Of a stretch of 40,294 nt of DNA, positions 15,631-24,066 are shown in pieces. Below the pieces are notes generated by a model, which did not search any database, was not told the DNA's origin, and saw nothing but the letters and a program-made list of their open reading frames with translations. How positions within the stretch are numbered: the stretch's first letter is position 1; every line of letters starts with the position of its first letter. The stretch comes from Acholeplasmataceae bacterium UBA2284 (GTDB taxonomy: Bacteria > Bacillota_I > Bacilli_A > Acholeplasmatales > Acholeplasmataceae), in NCBI GenBank assembly GCA_002345705.1, contig DDWO01000021.1, positions 73,721 through 114,014 of the forward strand, in the 5' to 3' direction. The position numbers and the translations under genes are program-made.

Positions 15631-16287
15631 ATGAAAATATATTATGTTGAAGATGAAAAAGACTTATCAGAGATTATCAGAAAGTATCTAAGCAGAGAAG
15701 GTTATGAAACAACTGTCTTCTATAGTGGCGAAGAAGCAATGAAGCATATTAATGACACTGTAGATTTGTGGATACTAGATATTATGCTGACTGGAGAAAT
15801 CAATGGTTACGATTTAATTAAAGCGTTAAAGGAAAACAATAGTCAATCAGCTGTTATTTTTACTTCGGCCAGAGATCAGGATTTAGATAAGATTATGGGA
15901 CTTGAGTTAGGTAGTGATGATTATCTAGCTAAACCCTATTCACCAAGAGAATTGATACTTAGAGTCAAGTCAGTCTTAAAGAGACATTTCAACTCGCAAA
16001 CTTCAGAAATTGTAAACTATGCAAATTATGAAATCAATATTACGAGAAGAGAAATTAAGTATCATGGAGAATTGATTGATCTTACCAACAAAGAGTTTGA
16101 GCTTCTTCTATTCTTTTTGAAAAATATGAACACAGCATATGGAAGAGAAGAAATTTTAAAGCACGTTTGGGGAGAAAATTATTATGGTAGCGACCGCGTT
16201 GTCGATGACCTACTCCGTCGCTTAAGACACAAAATGCCTGATTTAAAGATTGAAACCATTTACGGATTTGGTTACAGGTTGTTATGA
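15631..16287 (+). CDS. OmpR/PhoB-family response regulator
   Basis: 218 residues. Receiver domain (1-115) with acidic pocket E7-D8 and phospho-acceptor D50 (WILDIML), the switch Thr/Ser in FTSA and the conserved Lys in LAKPYSP. A winged-helix DNA-binding domain (about 125-218) carries TNKEFELLLFF, the recognition region GSDRVVDDLLRRLRHKM and the terminal IETIYGFGYRL. AAAGGGG precedes ATG. It overlaps the kinase start by 4 nt (ATGA). The signal and targets cannot be assigned from sequence. An inverted repeat over its own promoter could be its binding site (inference). Confidence 0.93.
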   Translation: MKIYYVEDEKDLSEIIRKYLSREGYETTVFYSGEEAMKHINDTVDLWILDIMLTGEINGYDLIKALKENNSQSAVIFTSARDQDLDKIMGLELGSDDYLAKPYSPRELILRVKSVLKRHFNSQTSEIVNYANYEINITRREIKYHGELIDLTNKEFELLLFFLKNMNTAYGREEILKHVWGENYYGSDRVVDDLLRRLRHKMPDLKIETIYGFGYRLL

Positions 16288-17543
16288 AAGAGATTAAGTT
16301 AACAACACAACTCAATCTAATTTTTACGATTGTGACGCTGTTAACCAGTCTCATTTTTATCGTTGCATTCAATCGAGTACTTGCAAATTTAAGAGTTGAA
16401 CAAAATAAACTTCAACTATTTGAATATTTACAGGAGGTTAGCGATAATCTCGATAATCCTGCTGGAAGTAGCTACAACGGTTATATTATCGTTAATGCAA
16501 ATATTGTAGTTAAAAGCAACAATATTGATATTCTTGAAGGAAATTATACAGCACAAACTCTATACAACAAATTAAGAGTTATTCCAGGTGGTACATATGA
16601 TGAAATCATTAGTGGAACTAACTTTTATTATCAAATTGAAAGAAGACCAGGAAATAGTGCCATCATCGTATTTACATCTGAAGCCTATTTAGATGTTATC
16701 GGAAACTCATTTTCCGCATTAGTTAGAGCAAGCTTTATCGCATTGGTATTACTAGGAAATTTAATCATTCTAATGTGGTCCAGAATCACCGTCTTACGCG
16801 TGAAAAGACTTCAGGGAGAGGTTCAACTGTTATCTAGAACCAATTACCGAGTTCCAATTGAAATCGATGGAAACGATGAAATTACTGATCTCGCTTTAAC
16901 GATAGAAAAGATGAGACAAGAAATTCAATATTCAGAAAAATCAAAACAAGAAATGCTTCAAAACATTTCACATGATTTTAAAACACCAATTGCAGTTATC
17001 CAATCCTATGCGGAAGCGATAGCAGATGGAGTTTCTGATGTTAGCGAAGCTGAGGTTATTATTAAACAAGCAGAACTACTCAATCAAAAGGTTAAACAAC
17101 TTTTAGAATTAAACAAACTTGAATATTTAAAGGATCAAAATGAATTTGAAACAGTTGTAATCAAGGATGTTATTATTAATATTGTGAATAATCAAAAGTA
17201 TAGAACACCAATTGATTTTAAGCTAGATCTAGATGACTCAACTTATTTTGGTGTCAAAGAAAATTTTTATACAGCATTTTCAAATATTATTGACAATGCA
17301 ATTCGCTATGCAAAAACAAAAATCATTATTACATTGAAAAATAAAAAACTCACCTTCTATAACGATGGTGAGCGAATTAGTGAAAAATTTATCGAACAAT
17401 TATTTAAGCCCTATGAAAAAGGTAGAAATGGCCAGTTTGGGCTGGGAATGAGCATTGTTCAAAAAACATGTGCACATTTCAATCTATTACTTAAGGTTGA
17501 AAATGTTGATCAAGGTGTTATGTTTACAATAGAGCCTCTTTAA
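16284..17543 (+). CDS. Sensor histidine kinase
   Basis: 419 residues. Two membrane spans (about 9-31 and 147-169) flank an extracellular sensor of ~115 residues with no recognisable fold. A HAMP-like linker follows (about 170-222), then HisKA with phospho-acceptor H230 in NISHDFKTPIAVIQSYAEAI, and the HATPase with N-box IIDNAIRYAK, a G1-like YNDGERIS and GLGMSIVQKT. The 5' end overlaps the response regulator by 4 nt, so the two form one system. The 3' end overlaps the convergent HIT gene by 20 nt. DHP residues SHDFKTP match the SHELRTP type seen in Firmicutes. Confidence 0.93.
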   Translation: MKEIKLTTQLNLIFTIVTLLTSLIFIVAFNRVLANLRVEQNKLQLFEYLQEVSDNLDNPAGSSYNGYIIVNANIVVKSNNIDILEGNYTAQTLYNKLRVIPGGTYDEIISGTNFYYQIERRPGNSAIIVFTSEAYLDVIGNSFSALVRASFIALVLLGNLIILMWSRITVLRVKRLQGEVQLLSRTNYRVPIEIDGNDEITDLALTIEKMRQEIQYSEKSKQEMLQNISHDFKTPIAVIQSYAEAIADGVSDVSEAEVIIKQAELLNQKVKQLLELNKLEYLKDQNEFETVVIKDVIINIVNNQKYRTPIDFKLDLDDSTYFGVKENFYTAFSNIIDNAIRYAKTKIIITLKNKKLTFYNDGERISEKFIEQLFKPYEKGRNGQFGLGMSIVQKTCAHFNLLLKVENVDQGVMFTIEPL

Positions 17544-17940
17544 TTAAGCGGGCTCTTTCTTTATAATCATCTGGACTTAAATTACCTGTATTATTCTTCA
17601 ACTGAAATGAAACCTCTTCCTTAACATAACGTGGAATTAAATGTAGATGGAAATGAAATACGGTTTGACCCGCAACCTCACCATTATTGCTTAAAATGTT
17701 TAATCCTTCAACATTGAATGCCTTTTGAATAGCTCTAGCCACCTTTGTAGCAACAGCAAAAAGATGAGCAGCTACGTCTTCTGGAACGTCGAAAATTGTT
17801 GGATATAATGCTTTTGAAACGACTAAGGTATGTCCTTTTGTAGCTTGTGAAATATCAAGAAATGCAGCAACCAAATCATCCTCATAAACGAAGTGTGCGG
17901 GAATTTCTCTCGCAATAATTTTTGAAAATATAGTAGGCAT
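17524..17940 (-). CDS. HIT family nucleotide-binding hydrolase (Hit/HinT)
   Basis: 138-residue histidine-triad protein. The motif HFHLHLIPR places H96, H98 and H100 as the triad. Upstream features FLDISQATKGHTLVVSK and LNILSNNGEVAGQTV are typical of the HINT branch, which hydrolyses nucleoside phosphoramidates or dinucleotides. The length is normal. Its Shine-Dalgarno on the minus strand is GAAGGGGG, another G-run ribosome site. Its last 20 nt overlap the end of the kinase gene on the opposite strand, so neither can lose its end without touching the other. The in vivo substrate is unknown. Confidence 0.92.
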   Translation of the reverse strand: MPTIFSKIIAREIPAHFVYEDDLVAAFLDISQATKGHTLVVSKALYPTIFDVPEDVAAHLFAVATKVARAIQKAFNVEGLNILSNNGEVAGQTVFHFHLHLIPRYVKEEVSFQLKNNTGNLSPDDYKERARLIKEALL

Positions 17941-17980
17941 AGTTATACCCCCTTCTTGGCTTTATTCTATCATAATTTGA

Positions 17981-18009
17981 TTGAAAACTACCATAAAAAA
18001 TGATATAAT
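17981..18009 (+). promoter_or_regulatory. Promoter of pduL
   Basis: TTGAAA (17981-17986) and TATAAT (18004-18009) spaced by 17 bp, 28 nt before the pduL ATG. The same intergenic segment carries TATGAT on the opposite strand as a possible -10 for the HIT gene. Confidence 0.8.
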
Positions 18010-18036
18010 CACTTACGTATGTAGGAGGAATTATAT

Positions 18037-18627
18037 ATGAAAAAAATACCAGTAGGTATATCAGGACGTCATCTTCATTTAACGAAGGAGCATTTGGAAA
18101 CACTTTTTGGTCCAGGATATGAGCTCACAGTGATGAAAGAACTTACTCAACCAGGTCAATATGCAGCAGAAGAAAAGGTTGATGTGATCAGTCCAGATGG
18201 AAAATTATTAGCAGGTGTACGTATTTTAGGGCCAGTTCGCCCAGCATCCCAAGTTGAAATTTCAAAGAGTGATGCACTTCGTTTTAAGTTTGTTGCTCCA
18301 GTGAGATCTTCAGGTGATGTCAAGGGATCTGGTGCTGCAACTCTAGTTGGACCTAAAGGTCAAGTTAAGATTGAAGAGGGTGTCATTATTGCTGATCGCC
18401 ATATTCACTTTTCACCAGAAGAAGCAATTCAATTTGGTGTTGTTGATCGTCAGGTTGTTAGTCTTAAAATCGGGGGAATCAAGGCAGGTATTTTAGACAA
18501 TGTATTATGCCGTGTTCATCCACAATTTAGATTGGATTGTCATTTAGATACAGATGATGGCAGTGCATTTATGCTGAACACTGGTGATATGGTTGAGCTT
18601 GTCAAATCATACACGATTAACGAATAG
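18037..18627 (+). CDS. pduL: Phosphate acyltransferase PduL (phosphotransacetylase)
   Basis: 196 residues with two similar beta-barrel halves, as in PduL. Zinc-binding histidines are visible: H12 and H14 in SGRHLHLT, RHIHFSPEEA in the second half, and the conserved Arg/His in FRLDCHLDTDD. The enzyme exchanges CoA for phosphate on acetyl- or propionyl-CoA. No microcompartment shell genes and no N-terminal encapsulation extension are seen, so a housekeeping role is likely: acetyl-CoA from PflB to acetyl-phosphate for ATP, replacing Pta. It has its own promoter and terminator. AGGAGG-like sequence precedes ATG. Confidence 0.93.
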   Translation: MKKIPVGISGRHLHLTKEHLETLFGPGYELTVMKELTQPGQYAAEEKVDVISPDGKLLAGVRILGPVRPASQVEISKSDALRFKFVAPVRSSGDVKGSGAATLVGPKGQVKIEEGVIIADRHIHFSPEEAIQFGVVDRQVVSLKIGGIKAGILDNVLCRVHPQFRLDCHLDTDDGSAFMLNTGDMVELVKSYTINE

Positions 18628-18648
18628 TGCCTGCATAGGCACTTTTTT
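18626..18648 (+). terminator. Intrinsic terminator of pduL
   Basis: AGTGCC (18626-18631) and GGCACT (18638-18643) around TGCATA, followed by TTTTTT (18643-18648). The stem begins inside the pduL stop codon. Confidence 0.9.
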
Positions 18649-18665
18649 ACCTTAGGAGGTAACCC

Positions 18666-19871
18666 TTGAAAAAATTAGCGAAACAACAGGTTTTCAAGGA
18701 TCCATTGTATGGATTTATCCATGTGGATTATGAATTGATTAGAAAAATTATTGACTCAGCCCTATTTCAAAGACTTAGAAGAGTGCGTCAATTAAGTGGC
18801 GTTCAAATGGTTTTTCACGGTGCAGAGCATTCAAGGTTTTCTCATAGCTTAGGTGTATATGAAATTGCAAATCGCTTTTTAACGGTTTCTGATATTCAAA
18901 ATGCACTTTCTGAAAGAGATAAGCTTGTATTTTTAAGCGCTGCATTGTTACATGATATTGGACATGGTGCCTATTCTCATGCATTTGAGGATGTATTTGG
19001 TGTCAATCATGAAAAGATTGGTGCTGCTTTAATTATGCATGACGAAGAGGTCTATCAAGCGCTTAGTTCAATTGATAAGGAGTTTGCATCTGATGTAGCT
19101 TCTATCATTATGAAAAAAAAGAAATTTCCATTAATCGAACAATTGATATCAAGTCAACTTGATGTTGATCGTTTGGACTACCTAGAAAGAGATGCATATT
19201 TCACTGGAGCTGCATATGGTCATATTGATGTTGATCGTCTAATCCGTGTTTTATATATTAAAAATGGGCAGGTTGTATTTAAGCTTTCTGGTATTCATGC
19301 CATTGAAAATTACTTAATTGCTAGATATCATATGTACTGGCAAGTTTATTATCATCCTGTAGCAAGAGCCTATGAGGTCGTTTTAGAAAAAATCTATAAG
19401 CGAGTCAAGGATTTATTACTTGCAGGGTTTGAATTCAAGGGTAATGTTGAACCGCTTCAAAAGGTGATGGAAGATCCATCAAATTTGGATAGCTATATTG
19501 AAATTGATGATTTTTATATTAACGGTTTAATATTGAGCTTTAGAAACTCAAAGGATGAGATCCTTAAATCCCTAGCTAATGATTTTTTAAATCGTAAGAT
19601 ATGGGGTTATTTGAATGACACCGAAGAAAATCAAGAAAAAATAAACGAAATCAAAAAACAATATTCTAAGGACGAATTAAAATATTATACTTCTCATCGC
19701 ACTGTACATAATTCTACGTATAATGACGATGGTGAAGGTTTTGGTGATAAAATCTACATTCTATTAGAAAATGGAAAAATATCAACATTGAAGGAACAAT
19801 CCAAAATCATTGAAAGTTTAATGCTTAGTGGAACAAAAACAGATCCTAAGTTTTTCTATAAAAAGAAATGA
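18666..19871 (+). CDS. HD-domain phosphohydrolase (YwfO/dNTPase-like)
   Basis: 401 residues. The HD metal site is intact: H55 and H60 in AEHSRFSHSLG, H96-D97 in ALLHDIGHGAYSH, and a late Asp in SSQLDVDRLDYLERDA. This pattern is that of the YwfO/SAMHD1-like dNTP triphosphohydrolase group. The start is TTG 18666, with AGGAGG 6 nt upstream and no nearby in-frame ATG before the conserved KDPLYGFI block. It overlaps rnmV by 4 nt (ATGA), so it leads the rnmV-rsmA-ispE operon. The substrate is inferred only from the family; control of dNTP pools is the likely role. Confidence 0.88.
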   Translation: MKKLAKQQVFKDPLYGFIHVDYELIRKIIDSALFQRLRRVRQLSGVQMVFHGAEHSRFSHSLGVYEIANRFLTVSDIQNALSERDKLVFLSAALLHDIGHGAYSHAFEDVFGVNHEKIGAALIMHDEEVYQALSSIDKEFASDVASIIMKKKKFPLIEQLISSQLDVDRLDYLERDAYFTGAAYGHIDVDRLIRVLYIKNGQVVFKLSGIHAIENYLIARYHMYWQVYYHPVARAYEVVLEKIYKRVKDLLLAGFEFKGNVEPLQKVMEDPSNLDSYIEIDDFYINGLILSFRNSKDEILKSLANDFLNRKIWGYLNDTEENQEKINEIKKQYSKDELKYYTSHRTVHNSTYNDDGEGFGDKIYILLENGKISTLKEQSKIIESLMLSGTKTDPKFFYKKK

Positions 19872-20401
19872 GACCTAAAGTTTTTGTTGTTGAAGGCAGA
19901 AATGATGCCAATCGATTAAAAAGAATATTTCCAGATGTCGCTGTTGTAACAACCAACGGCAGTGCAATCAATATTGAAGCCGTAGAATTATTGAAGGAAT
20001 TGGATGCTACACATGATATTATTTTATTTCTAGACCCTGATCATGCTGGAGAAAGAATTAGAAGACTACTATCTAAACAAGTCAAAAATATCTACCATGC
20101 ATTTTTAGATAAAGAGGTCGCCTACAGTAAAAACAGAAAAAAAATAGGTATAGAACATGCATCAGAAAAAGATATATTAGAGGCACTTAAGGATATAAAA
20201 ATTGTCTCTCATGAGTCAAAAAGTGATATCACACATACATTTTTATATGATATGAGATTAACCGGAAATAAAGATAGTAAAAGCTTAAGAGAAAAGCTTT
20301 CCAAGGATTTAAAAATTGGATATGTGAATGGTAAAACATTATATCATCGATTAAGAATGTTTGATATTTGCCAAAAAGAAGTGATAGAGGTACTCAAGTG
20401 A
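19868..20401 (+). CDS. rnmV: Ribonuclease M5
   Basis: 177-residue TOPRIM nuclease that trims 5S rRNA precursors. TOPRIM residues: E9 in VVEGRND, then D56 and D58 in FLDPDHAGERIRR. The C-terminal half is basic and helical (residues 95-177) and fits the pre-5S rRNA/L18-binding part. The start overlaps the HD gene (ATGA) and the stop overlaps the rsmA GTG (GTGA). The rnmV-rsmA pair is the same as in Bacillus and other Bacillota, which secures the call against other small TOPRIM proteins. Confidence 0.93.
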   Translation: MRPKVFVVEGRNDANRLKRIFPDVAVVTTNGSAINIEAVELLKELDATHDIILFLDPDHAGERIRRLLSKQVKNIYHAFLDKEVAYSKNRKKIGIEHASEKDILEALKDIKIVSHESKSDITHTFLYDMRLTGNKDSKSLREKLSKDLKIGYVNGKTLYHRLRMFDICQKEVIEVLK

Positions 20402-21183
20402 ACCATCAAGCAAAAAAGAAGTTCGGACAAAATTTTTTAAGAGATAAAAATCTATTAATGAAAATTGTTCGAGAATCAAACATTGCGAATCAATTTGTAA
20501 TCGAGGTAGGTCCAGGGCAGGGTGCCCTAACTACCTTTTTGGCTACTTCAGCTAAAAAGGTGATTGCATATGAAATTGATGAATCTTTAAAGCCAATCTT
20601 AAATGAACTTGAAAGCAAGCACGAGAATTTAGAAATCATCTACCAGGATTTTCTAACAGCTGATTTATCCCTATACAAAGAGGATATCCATGTAGTTGCT
20701 AACGTTCCCTACTACATTACTACACCTATTTTATTTAAGCTTCTTGAAACAAAAAATATAAAAACAGCTTCTTTGATGATTCAAAAGGAAGTATGCGAAA
20801 GACTTTTAGCAAGTCCCAATAATAAAGAATATAATGCATTATCAATCATTCTTCAATATCATGCTGATGCATCTAAAATGATGGATGTGAAAAGACATAT
20901 GTTTTACCCAGTCCCTAATGTAGATAGCGCGGTTATTCGTATTGTCAAAAGAAGTAAACCCTTAATTGAACCGGAAAAAGAAAAATTATTTATTCGCATG
21001 GTTAAGGAAGCCTTCACTCAAAAAAGAAAGACTTTAGTCAATAACTGGCACCAAGGCTTTCAAGTGCCTAAGGAAGAACTTGAATCTTTTTTAGTTGAAA
21101 ATGGCTATAGTACAAATGTTCGAGCAGAAGCGTTAACAATTCAAGATTTCATCAAGCTCACTGGAGTGTGGAAATATGATTAA
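20398..21183 (+). CDS. rsmA: 16S rRNA dimethyladenosine transferase RsmA (KsgA)
   Basis: 261-residue SAM-dependent methyltransferase that dimethylates two adjacent adenines near the 3' end of 16S rRNA. It begins KKKFGQNFL, with the SAM loop VIEVGPGQGALT (G38-x-G40-x-G42) and the catalytic NVPYY (102-106). The frame is open to ATG 20368, but GTG 20398 has AGAGGT 7 nt upstream and gives the usual N-terminus; the ATG would add ten non-conserved residues and overlap rnmV by 34 nt. The GTG shares bases with the rnmV TGA. The stop overlaps the ispE ATG by 8 nt. Confidence 0.94.
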   Translation: MNHQAKKKFGQNFLRDKNLLMKIVRESNIANQFVIEVGPGQGALTTFLATSAKKVIAYEIDESLKPILNELESKHENLEIIYQDFLTADLSLYKEDIHVVANVPYYITTPILFKLLETKNIKTASLMIQKEVCERLLASPNNKEYNALSIILQYHADASKMMDVKRHMFYPVPNVDSAVIRIVKRSKPLIEPEKEKLFIRMVKEAFTQKRKTLVNNWHQGFQVPKEELESFLVENGYSTNVRAEALTIQDFIKLTGVWKYD

Positions 21184-21997
21184 AGAAATAGCTTATGCAA
21201 AAATTAATTTATTGCTCGATGTTGAAAAGAAAAGAACTGATGGGTTTCATGATTTAAAAATGATTATGATCCCTATTGAACTTCATGACACTTTGACTTT
21301 TGAAAATCATCAGGATATTGTTTTAGATTCAAATATTGAAATTGAAAATAATTCAGTTATTCGAACAGCGAACCTAATGAAAGAAAAATATAATGTCAAG
21401 GATGGTGCGAAAATTGTACTTAACAAGACAATACCTATGGGGGCTGGTCTAGGCGGTGGTTCTGCAGATATAGCAGCAACCATTCGAGGCTTAAATATCC
21501 TTTGGAATCTGAATTTAAAGGATACCGAAATGGAAGATTTAGCCTTAAGTCTTGGTTCAGATACATTATTTTGTTTATATAATAAACCAGCATTCGTTTA
21601 TGGACGTGGGGAAAATATACTATATATTGAATCACCAAACATCGAATCAATCTATCTTTTCCCATCATCAATCAACGTTTCCACGAAAAAGGTTTTTCAA
21701 AATCATCGCACAAAACACAATCCAAGAAGGTTTAATCGTTTATTTATCAACTATTTAAATGAGAAATACGATCATTTTTTTAAAAAGACATATAATCATC
21801 TTCTGAAAACCACACTAAAATGCTATCCCGAACTGAGAAAACAATATAAAGACATCAAACGTATTGACCGAAGCGCATTCATGACAGGCAGTGGTTCAAC
21901 ATTTTATATATTATCATTTAGCAAAAATGATGAACAATTGAGTGAAAAAATTCTCAAATCCGGGCTTGAAACAATCAAAACAAAGCCAAAAGCGTAA
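21176..21997 (+). CDS. ispE: 4-diphosphocytidyl-2-C-methyl-D-erythritol kinase
   Basis: 273-residue GHMP kinase of the MEP isoprenoid pathway, phosphorylating CDP-ME. Seen are AYAKINLLLDV with the catalytic Lys at the start, the ATP-binding PMGAGLGGGSADIAA (87-101) and the C-terminal SAFMTGSGSTFYIL. The MEP pathway supplies the C55 undecaprenyl carrier handled by uppP and popT in this window. The gene overlaps rsmA by 8 nt, the same order as in Bacillus (rsmA...ispE...spoVG). The C-terminus ends in a short basic tail. No terminator is evident before spoVG. Confidence 0.93.
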   Translation: MIKEIAYAKINLLLDVEKKRTDGFHDLKMIMIPIELHDTLTFENHQDIVLDSNIEIENNSVIRTANLMKEKYNVKDGAKIVLNKTIPMGAGLGGGSADIAATIRGLNILWNLNLKDTEMEDLALSLGSDTLFCLYNKPAFVYGRGENILYIESPNIESIYLFPSSINVSTKKVFQNHRTKHNPRRFNRLFINYLNEKYDHFFKKTYNHLLKTTLKCYPELRKQYKDIKRIDRSAFMTGSGSTFYILSFSKNDEQLSEKILKSGLETIKTKPKA

Positions 21998-22023
21998 AAA
22001 AACTTTAATATATTCATTGAGTA

Positions 22024-22032
22024 TGCTATAAT
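22024..22032 (+). promoter_or_regulatory. Extended -10 promoter of spoVG
   Basis: TGCTATAAT (22024-22032) is an extended -10; the -35 (TTTAAT at 22004-22009, 17 bp away) is weak. The spoVG ATG lies 34 nt downstream. Confidence 0.65.
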
Positions 22033-22066
22033 TTATTTATAAATAAAGGACGTCTTGGAGGGCAAA

Positions 22067-22348
22067 ATGAAGATTACTGATGTAAGAGTAAAACTTGTTA
22101 GCAGCGAAAGCAGACTTAGGGGAGTAGCAACCATTACTTTCGACGAAAGTTTTGTTGTGCATGACATTCGTATCATTGAAGGCGAAAACGGCATTTTTGT
22201 AGCGATGCCTAGCAAGAAGACACCAAACGGAACCTTCAGAGATATTGCTCACCCAATTCATGGCGAGATGCGTAAAGTGATTGAAGATGCAATTGTTGTT
22301 GCATATAATGAAGCACTTGCTAACCCATCTTCAACTGATGAAGAATAG
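22067..22348 (+). CDS. spoVG: Regulatory protein SpoVG
   Basis: 93-residue SpoVG, a small nucleic-acid-binding regulator found in non-sporulating and wall-less relatives as well as Bacillus. The diagnostic core reads ITDVRVKLV, GVATITFDESFVVHDIRIIEG, FVAMPSKKTPNGTFRDIAHP and a terminal helix. The frame extends to TTG 22055, but the GGAGG Shine-Dalgarno would fall inside it; ATG 22067 is correct. It is transcribed from its own extended -10 promoter and closed by a strong terminator, so it is monocistronic. No sporulation genes are present in this window, so the name does not imply sporulation. Confidence 0.95.
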   Translation: MKITDVRVKLVSSESRLRGVATITFDESFVVHDIRIIEGENGIFVAMPSKKTPNGTFRDIAHPIHGEMRKVIEDAIVVAYNEALANPSSTDEE

Positions 22349-22375
22349 ACTGACTTAAGTGAAAAATGAATGAAT

Positions 22376-22416
22376 AAAAATCTTTTTTGTACATCCGTGC
22401 AAAAAGATTTTTTTTT
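22376..22416 (+). terminator. Intrinsic terminator of spoVG
   Basis: AAAAATCTTTTTTGTAC (22376-22392) pairs with GTGCAAAAAGATTTTT (22397-22412) with one bulge and a G-U pair, around ATCC, and ends in a nine-T run. Confidence 0.88.
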
Positions 22417-22450
22417 GAGGAAAAACCGTTAAAATAGATGTCTTTTCATG

Positions 22451-22456
22451 TATAAT
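22451..22456 (+). promoter_or_regulatory. -10 element for prs-pth-mfd
   Basis: TATAAT at 22451-22456 with TTAAAA (22429-22434) at 16-bp spacing as a weak -35. Transcription would start near 22463, which excludes the ATG at 22455 as the prs start. Confidence 0.55.
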
Positions 22457-22490
22457 GAAAACGAGAGAAATCGAAGGAGTAGTGAATTAC

Positions 22491-23471
22491 ATGTCAATTG
22501 TTGATGGAAAGAAAGTTAAGTTATTTGCATTAAACTCAAACAGAGCATTAGCAGAGGAAGTTGCAAAGGCTTCGAACATTGAACTCAGTTCAGCAGAAGT
22601 CGTTAGATTTGCAGATGGAGAAATATCTGTAAATATTGAGGATAGTGTGCGTGGACACGATGTATTTGTTATACAATCGACTTCAGCTCCAGCGAACGAG
22701 CATGTTATGGAATTATTGATTATGGTAGATGCTCTTAAGAGAGCTTCAGCAAAAACAATAACTGTTTTAATGCCATACTATGGATATTCAAGACAGGATA
22801 GAAAAGCAAAATCAAGACAACCTATAACTGCGAAATTGATTGCAGATATGCTACAGGTTGCAGGCACAGATCGTGTAATCTGTATTGATTTACATGCAGC
22901 CCAGATTCAAGGATTCTTTAATATTCCTATCGATAATTTTCCTGCATCACCTTTATTAGCTGACTATTTTTTATACACCAAAAAATTAAGCAACGTCGTT
23001 GTTGTTTCACCAGATCACGGTGGAGTAACTCGCGCAAGAATATTTGCTCGTATTTTAGATGCACCATTAGCTATTATTGATAAGCGTCGTCCTGAACCTA
23101 ATAAGGCAGAAGTTCAAAATATTATTGGGGATGTTGCGGGTAAAGTTGCAATTATGGTTGATGATATTATCGATACTGCTGGAACCTTAGTTGCAGCTGC
23201 TCAAGCATTAATCGAGGCAGGTGCTGTAAAAGTATATGCCGCAGCAACTCATGCAGTCTTTTCTGGACCTGCAATTGAAAGACTGAATGAATCAGTTATT
23301 TGTGAAGTTGTTGTTACAGATACAATCCAGTTACCAGCAGAAAAGAAATCACCAAAAATTACACAGCTTTCGATTGGACCATTATTAGGACAATCGATTC
23401 TACATATTGTTAAAGATGAACCAATAAGCCAAATTTTCGACAAAATCACCCATCACGAGAAGGATGTATGA
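22491..23471 (+). CDS. prs: Ribose-phosphate pyrophosphokinase
   Basis: 326-residue class I PRPP synthase, making PRPP from ribose-5-phosphate and ATP for purine, pyrimidine, His and Trp/NAD routes. Motifs: FADGEISVNI, PYYGYSRQDRK, H135 in IDLHAAQIQGFF, and the PRPP loop MVDDIIDTAGT (222-232). ATG 22491 is chosen; an in-frame ATG at 22455 overlaps the -10 element. AAGGAG is 11 nt upstream, a little far. The stop overlaps the pth ATG (ATGA). Gene order prs-pth-mfd matches Bacillus after loss of ctc and yabK. Confidence 0.96.
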   Translation: MSIVDGKKVKLFALNSNRALAEEVAKASNIELSSAEVVRFADGEISVNIEDSVRGHDVFVIQSTSAPANEHVMELLIMVDALKRASAKTITVLMPYYGYSRQDRKAKSRQPITAKLIADMLQVAGTDRVICIDLHAAQIQGFFNIPIDNFPASPLLADYFLYTKKLSNVVVVSPDHGGVTRARIFARILDAPLAIIDKRRPEPNKAEVQNIIGDVAGKVAIMVDDIIDTAGTLVAAAQALIEAGAVKVYAAATHAVFSGPAIERLNESVICEVVVTDTIQLPAEKKSPKITQLSIGPLLGQSILHIVKDEPISQIFDKITHHEKDV

Positions 23472-24037
23472 AACTTGTAGTAGGGTTAGGTAATCCGGGA
23501 TTAAAATACCAAAAAACAAGACACAATATAGGCTTTATGGTCATCGATGAAGTGCTAAGAGTTACAGGTGAACAAGCAAAGTTCGATTCTAAATTTAATG
23601 CTGAAGTAGCAATTCTAAATATGAATGGTAAGAAGGTATGTTTTGCAAAGCCTTCAACATTTATGAATTTATCAGGAGAAGCGATTTCAAAAATAATGAA
23701 ATATTATGATATAGCGATTGAGGATTTACTAGTCATTGTTGATGATGTCAATTTAGATACTGGTAAGCTTAGATTGAGAGAAACTGGTGGACACGGCGGA
23801 CACAACGGATTAAGAAATATCATCGGATTAATTCACACAGAGGATTTTAAACGTGTGAGAATCGGTATTGATAACAATCCCATCATGCCACTTGATCAAT
23901 ATGTTCTTGGTCAATTCACACAAGATCAATTATCCATTTTGCATAAGGCAATCCTTCAATCAACTGAAATTATTGATTTATTCATTCAAGATGTATCCTA
24001 TAAGGATATTATGACAAAGTATAATACCCAAACGTAG
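23468..24037 (+). CDS. pth: Peptidyl-tRNA hydrolase
   Basis: 189-residue enzyme that releases peptides from prematurely dropped peptidyl-tRNA. Catalytic H19 lies in TRHNIGF. Substrate-binding Asn residues occur in STFMNLSGEA and GGHGGHNGLR, and VVGLGNPG starts the protein. Length is normal for the bacterial family. ATG overlaps the prs TGA by 4 nt. The stop lies in the loop of a modest hairpin with a T4 tail, so some transcription may continue into mfd, which starts 29 nt later. Confidence 0.95.
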   Translation: MKLVVGLGNPGLKYQKTRHNIGFMVIDEVLRVTGEQAKFDSKFNAEVAILNMNGKKVCFAKPSTFMNLSGEAISKIMKYYDIAIEDLLVIVDDVNLDTGKLRLRETGGHGGHNGLRNIIGLIHTEDFKRVRIGIDNNPIMPLDQYVLGQFTQDQLSILHKAILQSTEIIDLFIQDVSYKDIMTKYNTQT

Positions 24038-24048
24038 GTTTGGGTTTT
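24026..24048 (+). terminator. Weak terminator-like hairpin after pth
   Basis: ACCCAAAC (24026-24033) and GTTTGGGT (24038-24045) form a perfect 8-bp stem around GTAG, followed by only TTTT. The pth stop codon is within it. It probably reduces rather than stops read-through into mfd. Confidence 0.5.
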
Positions 24049-24066
24049 ACTATCTAGGTAGGCAAA

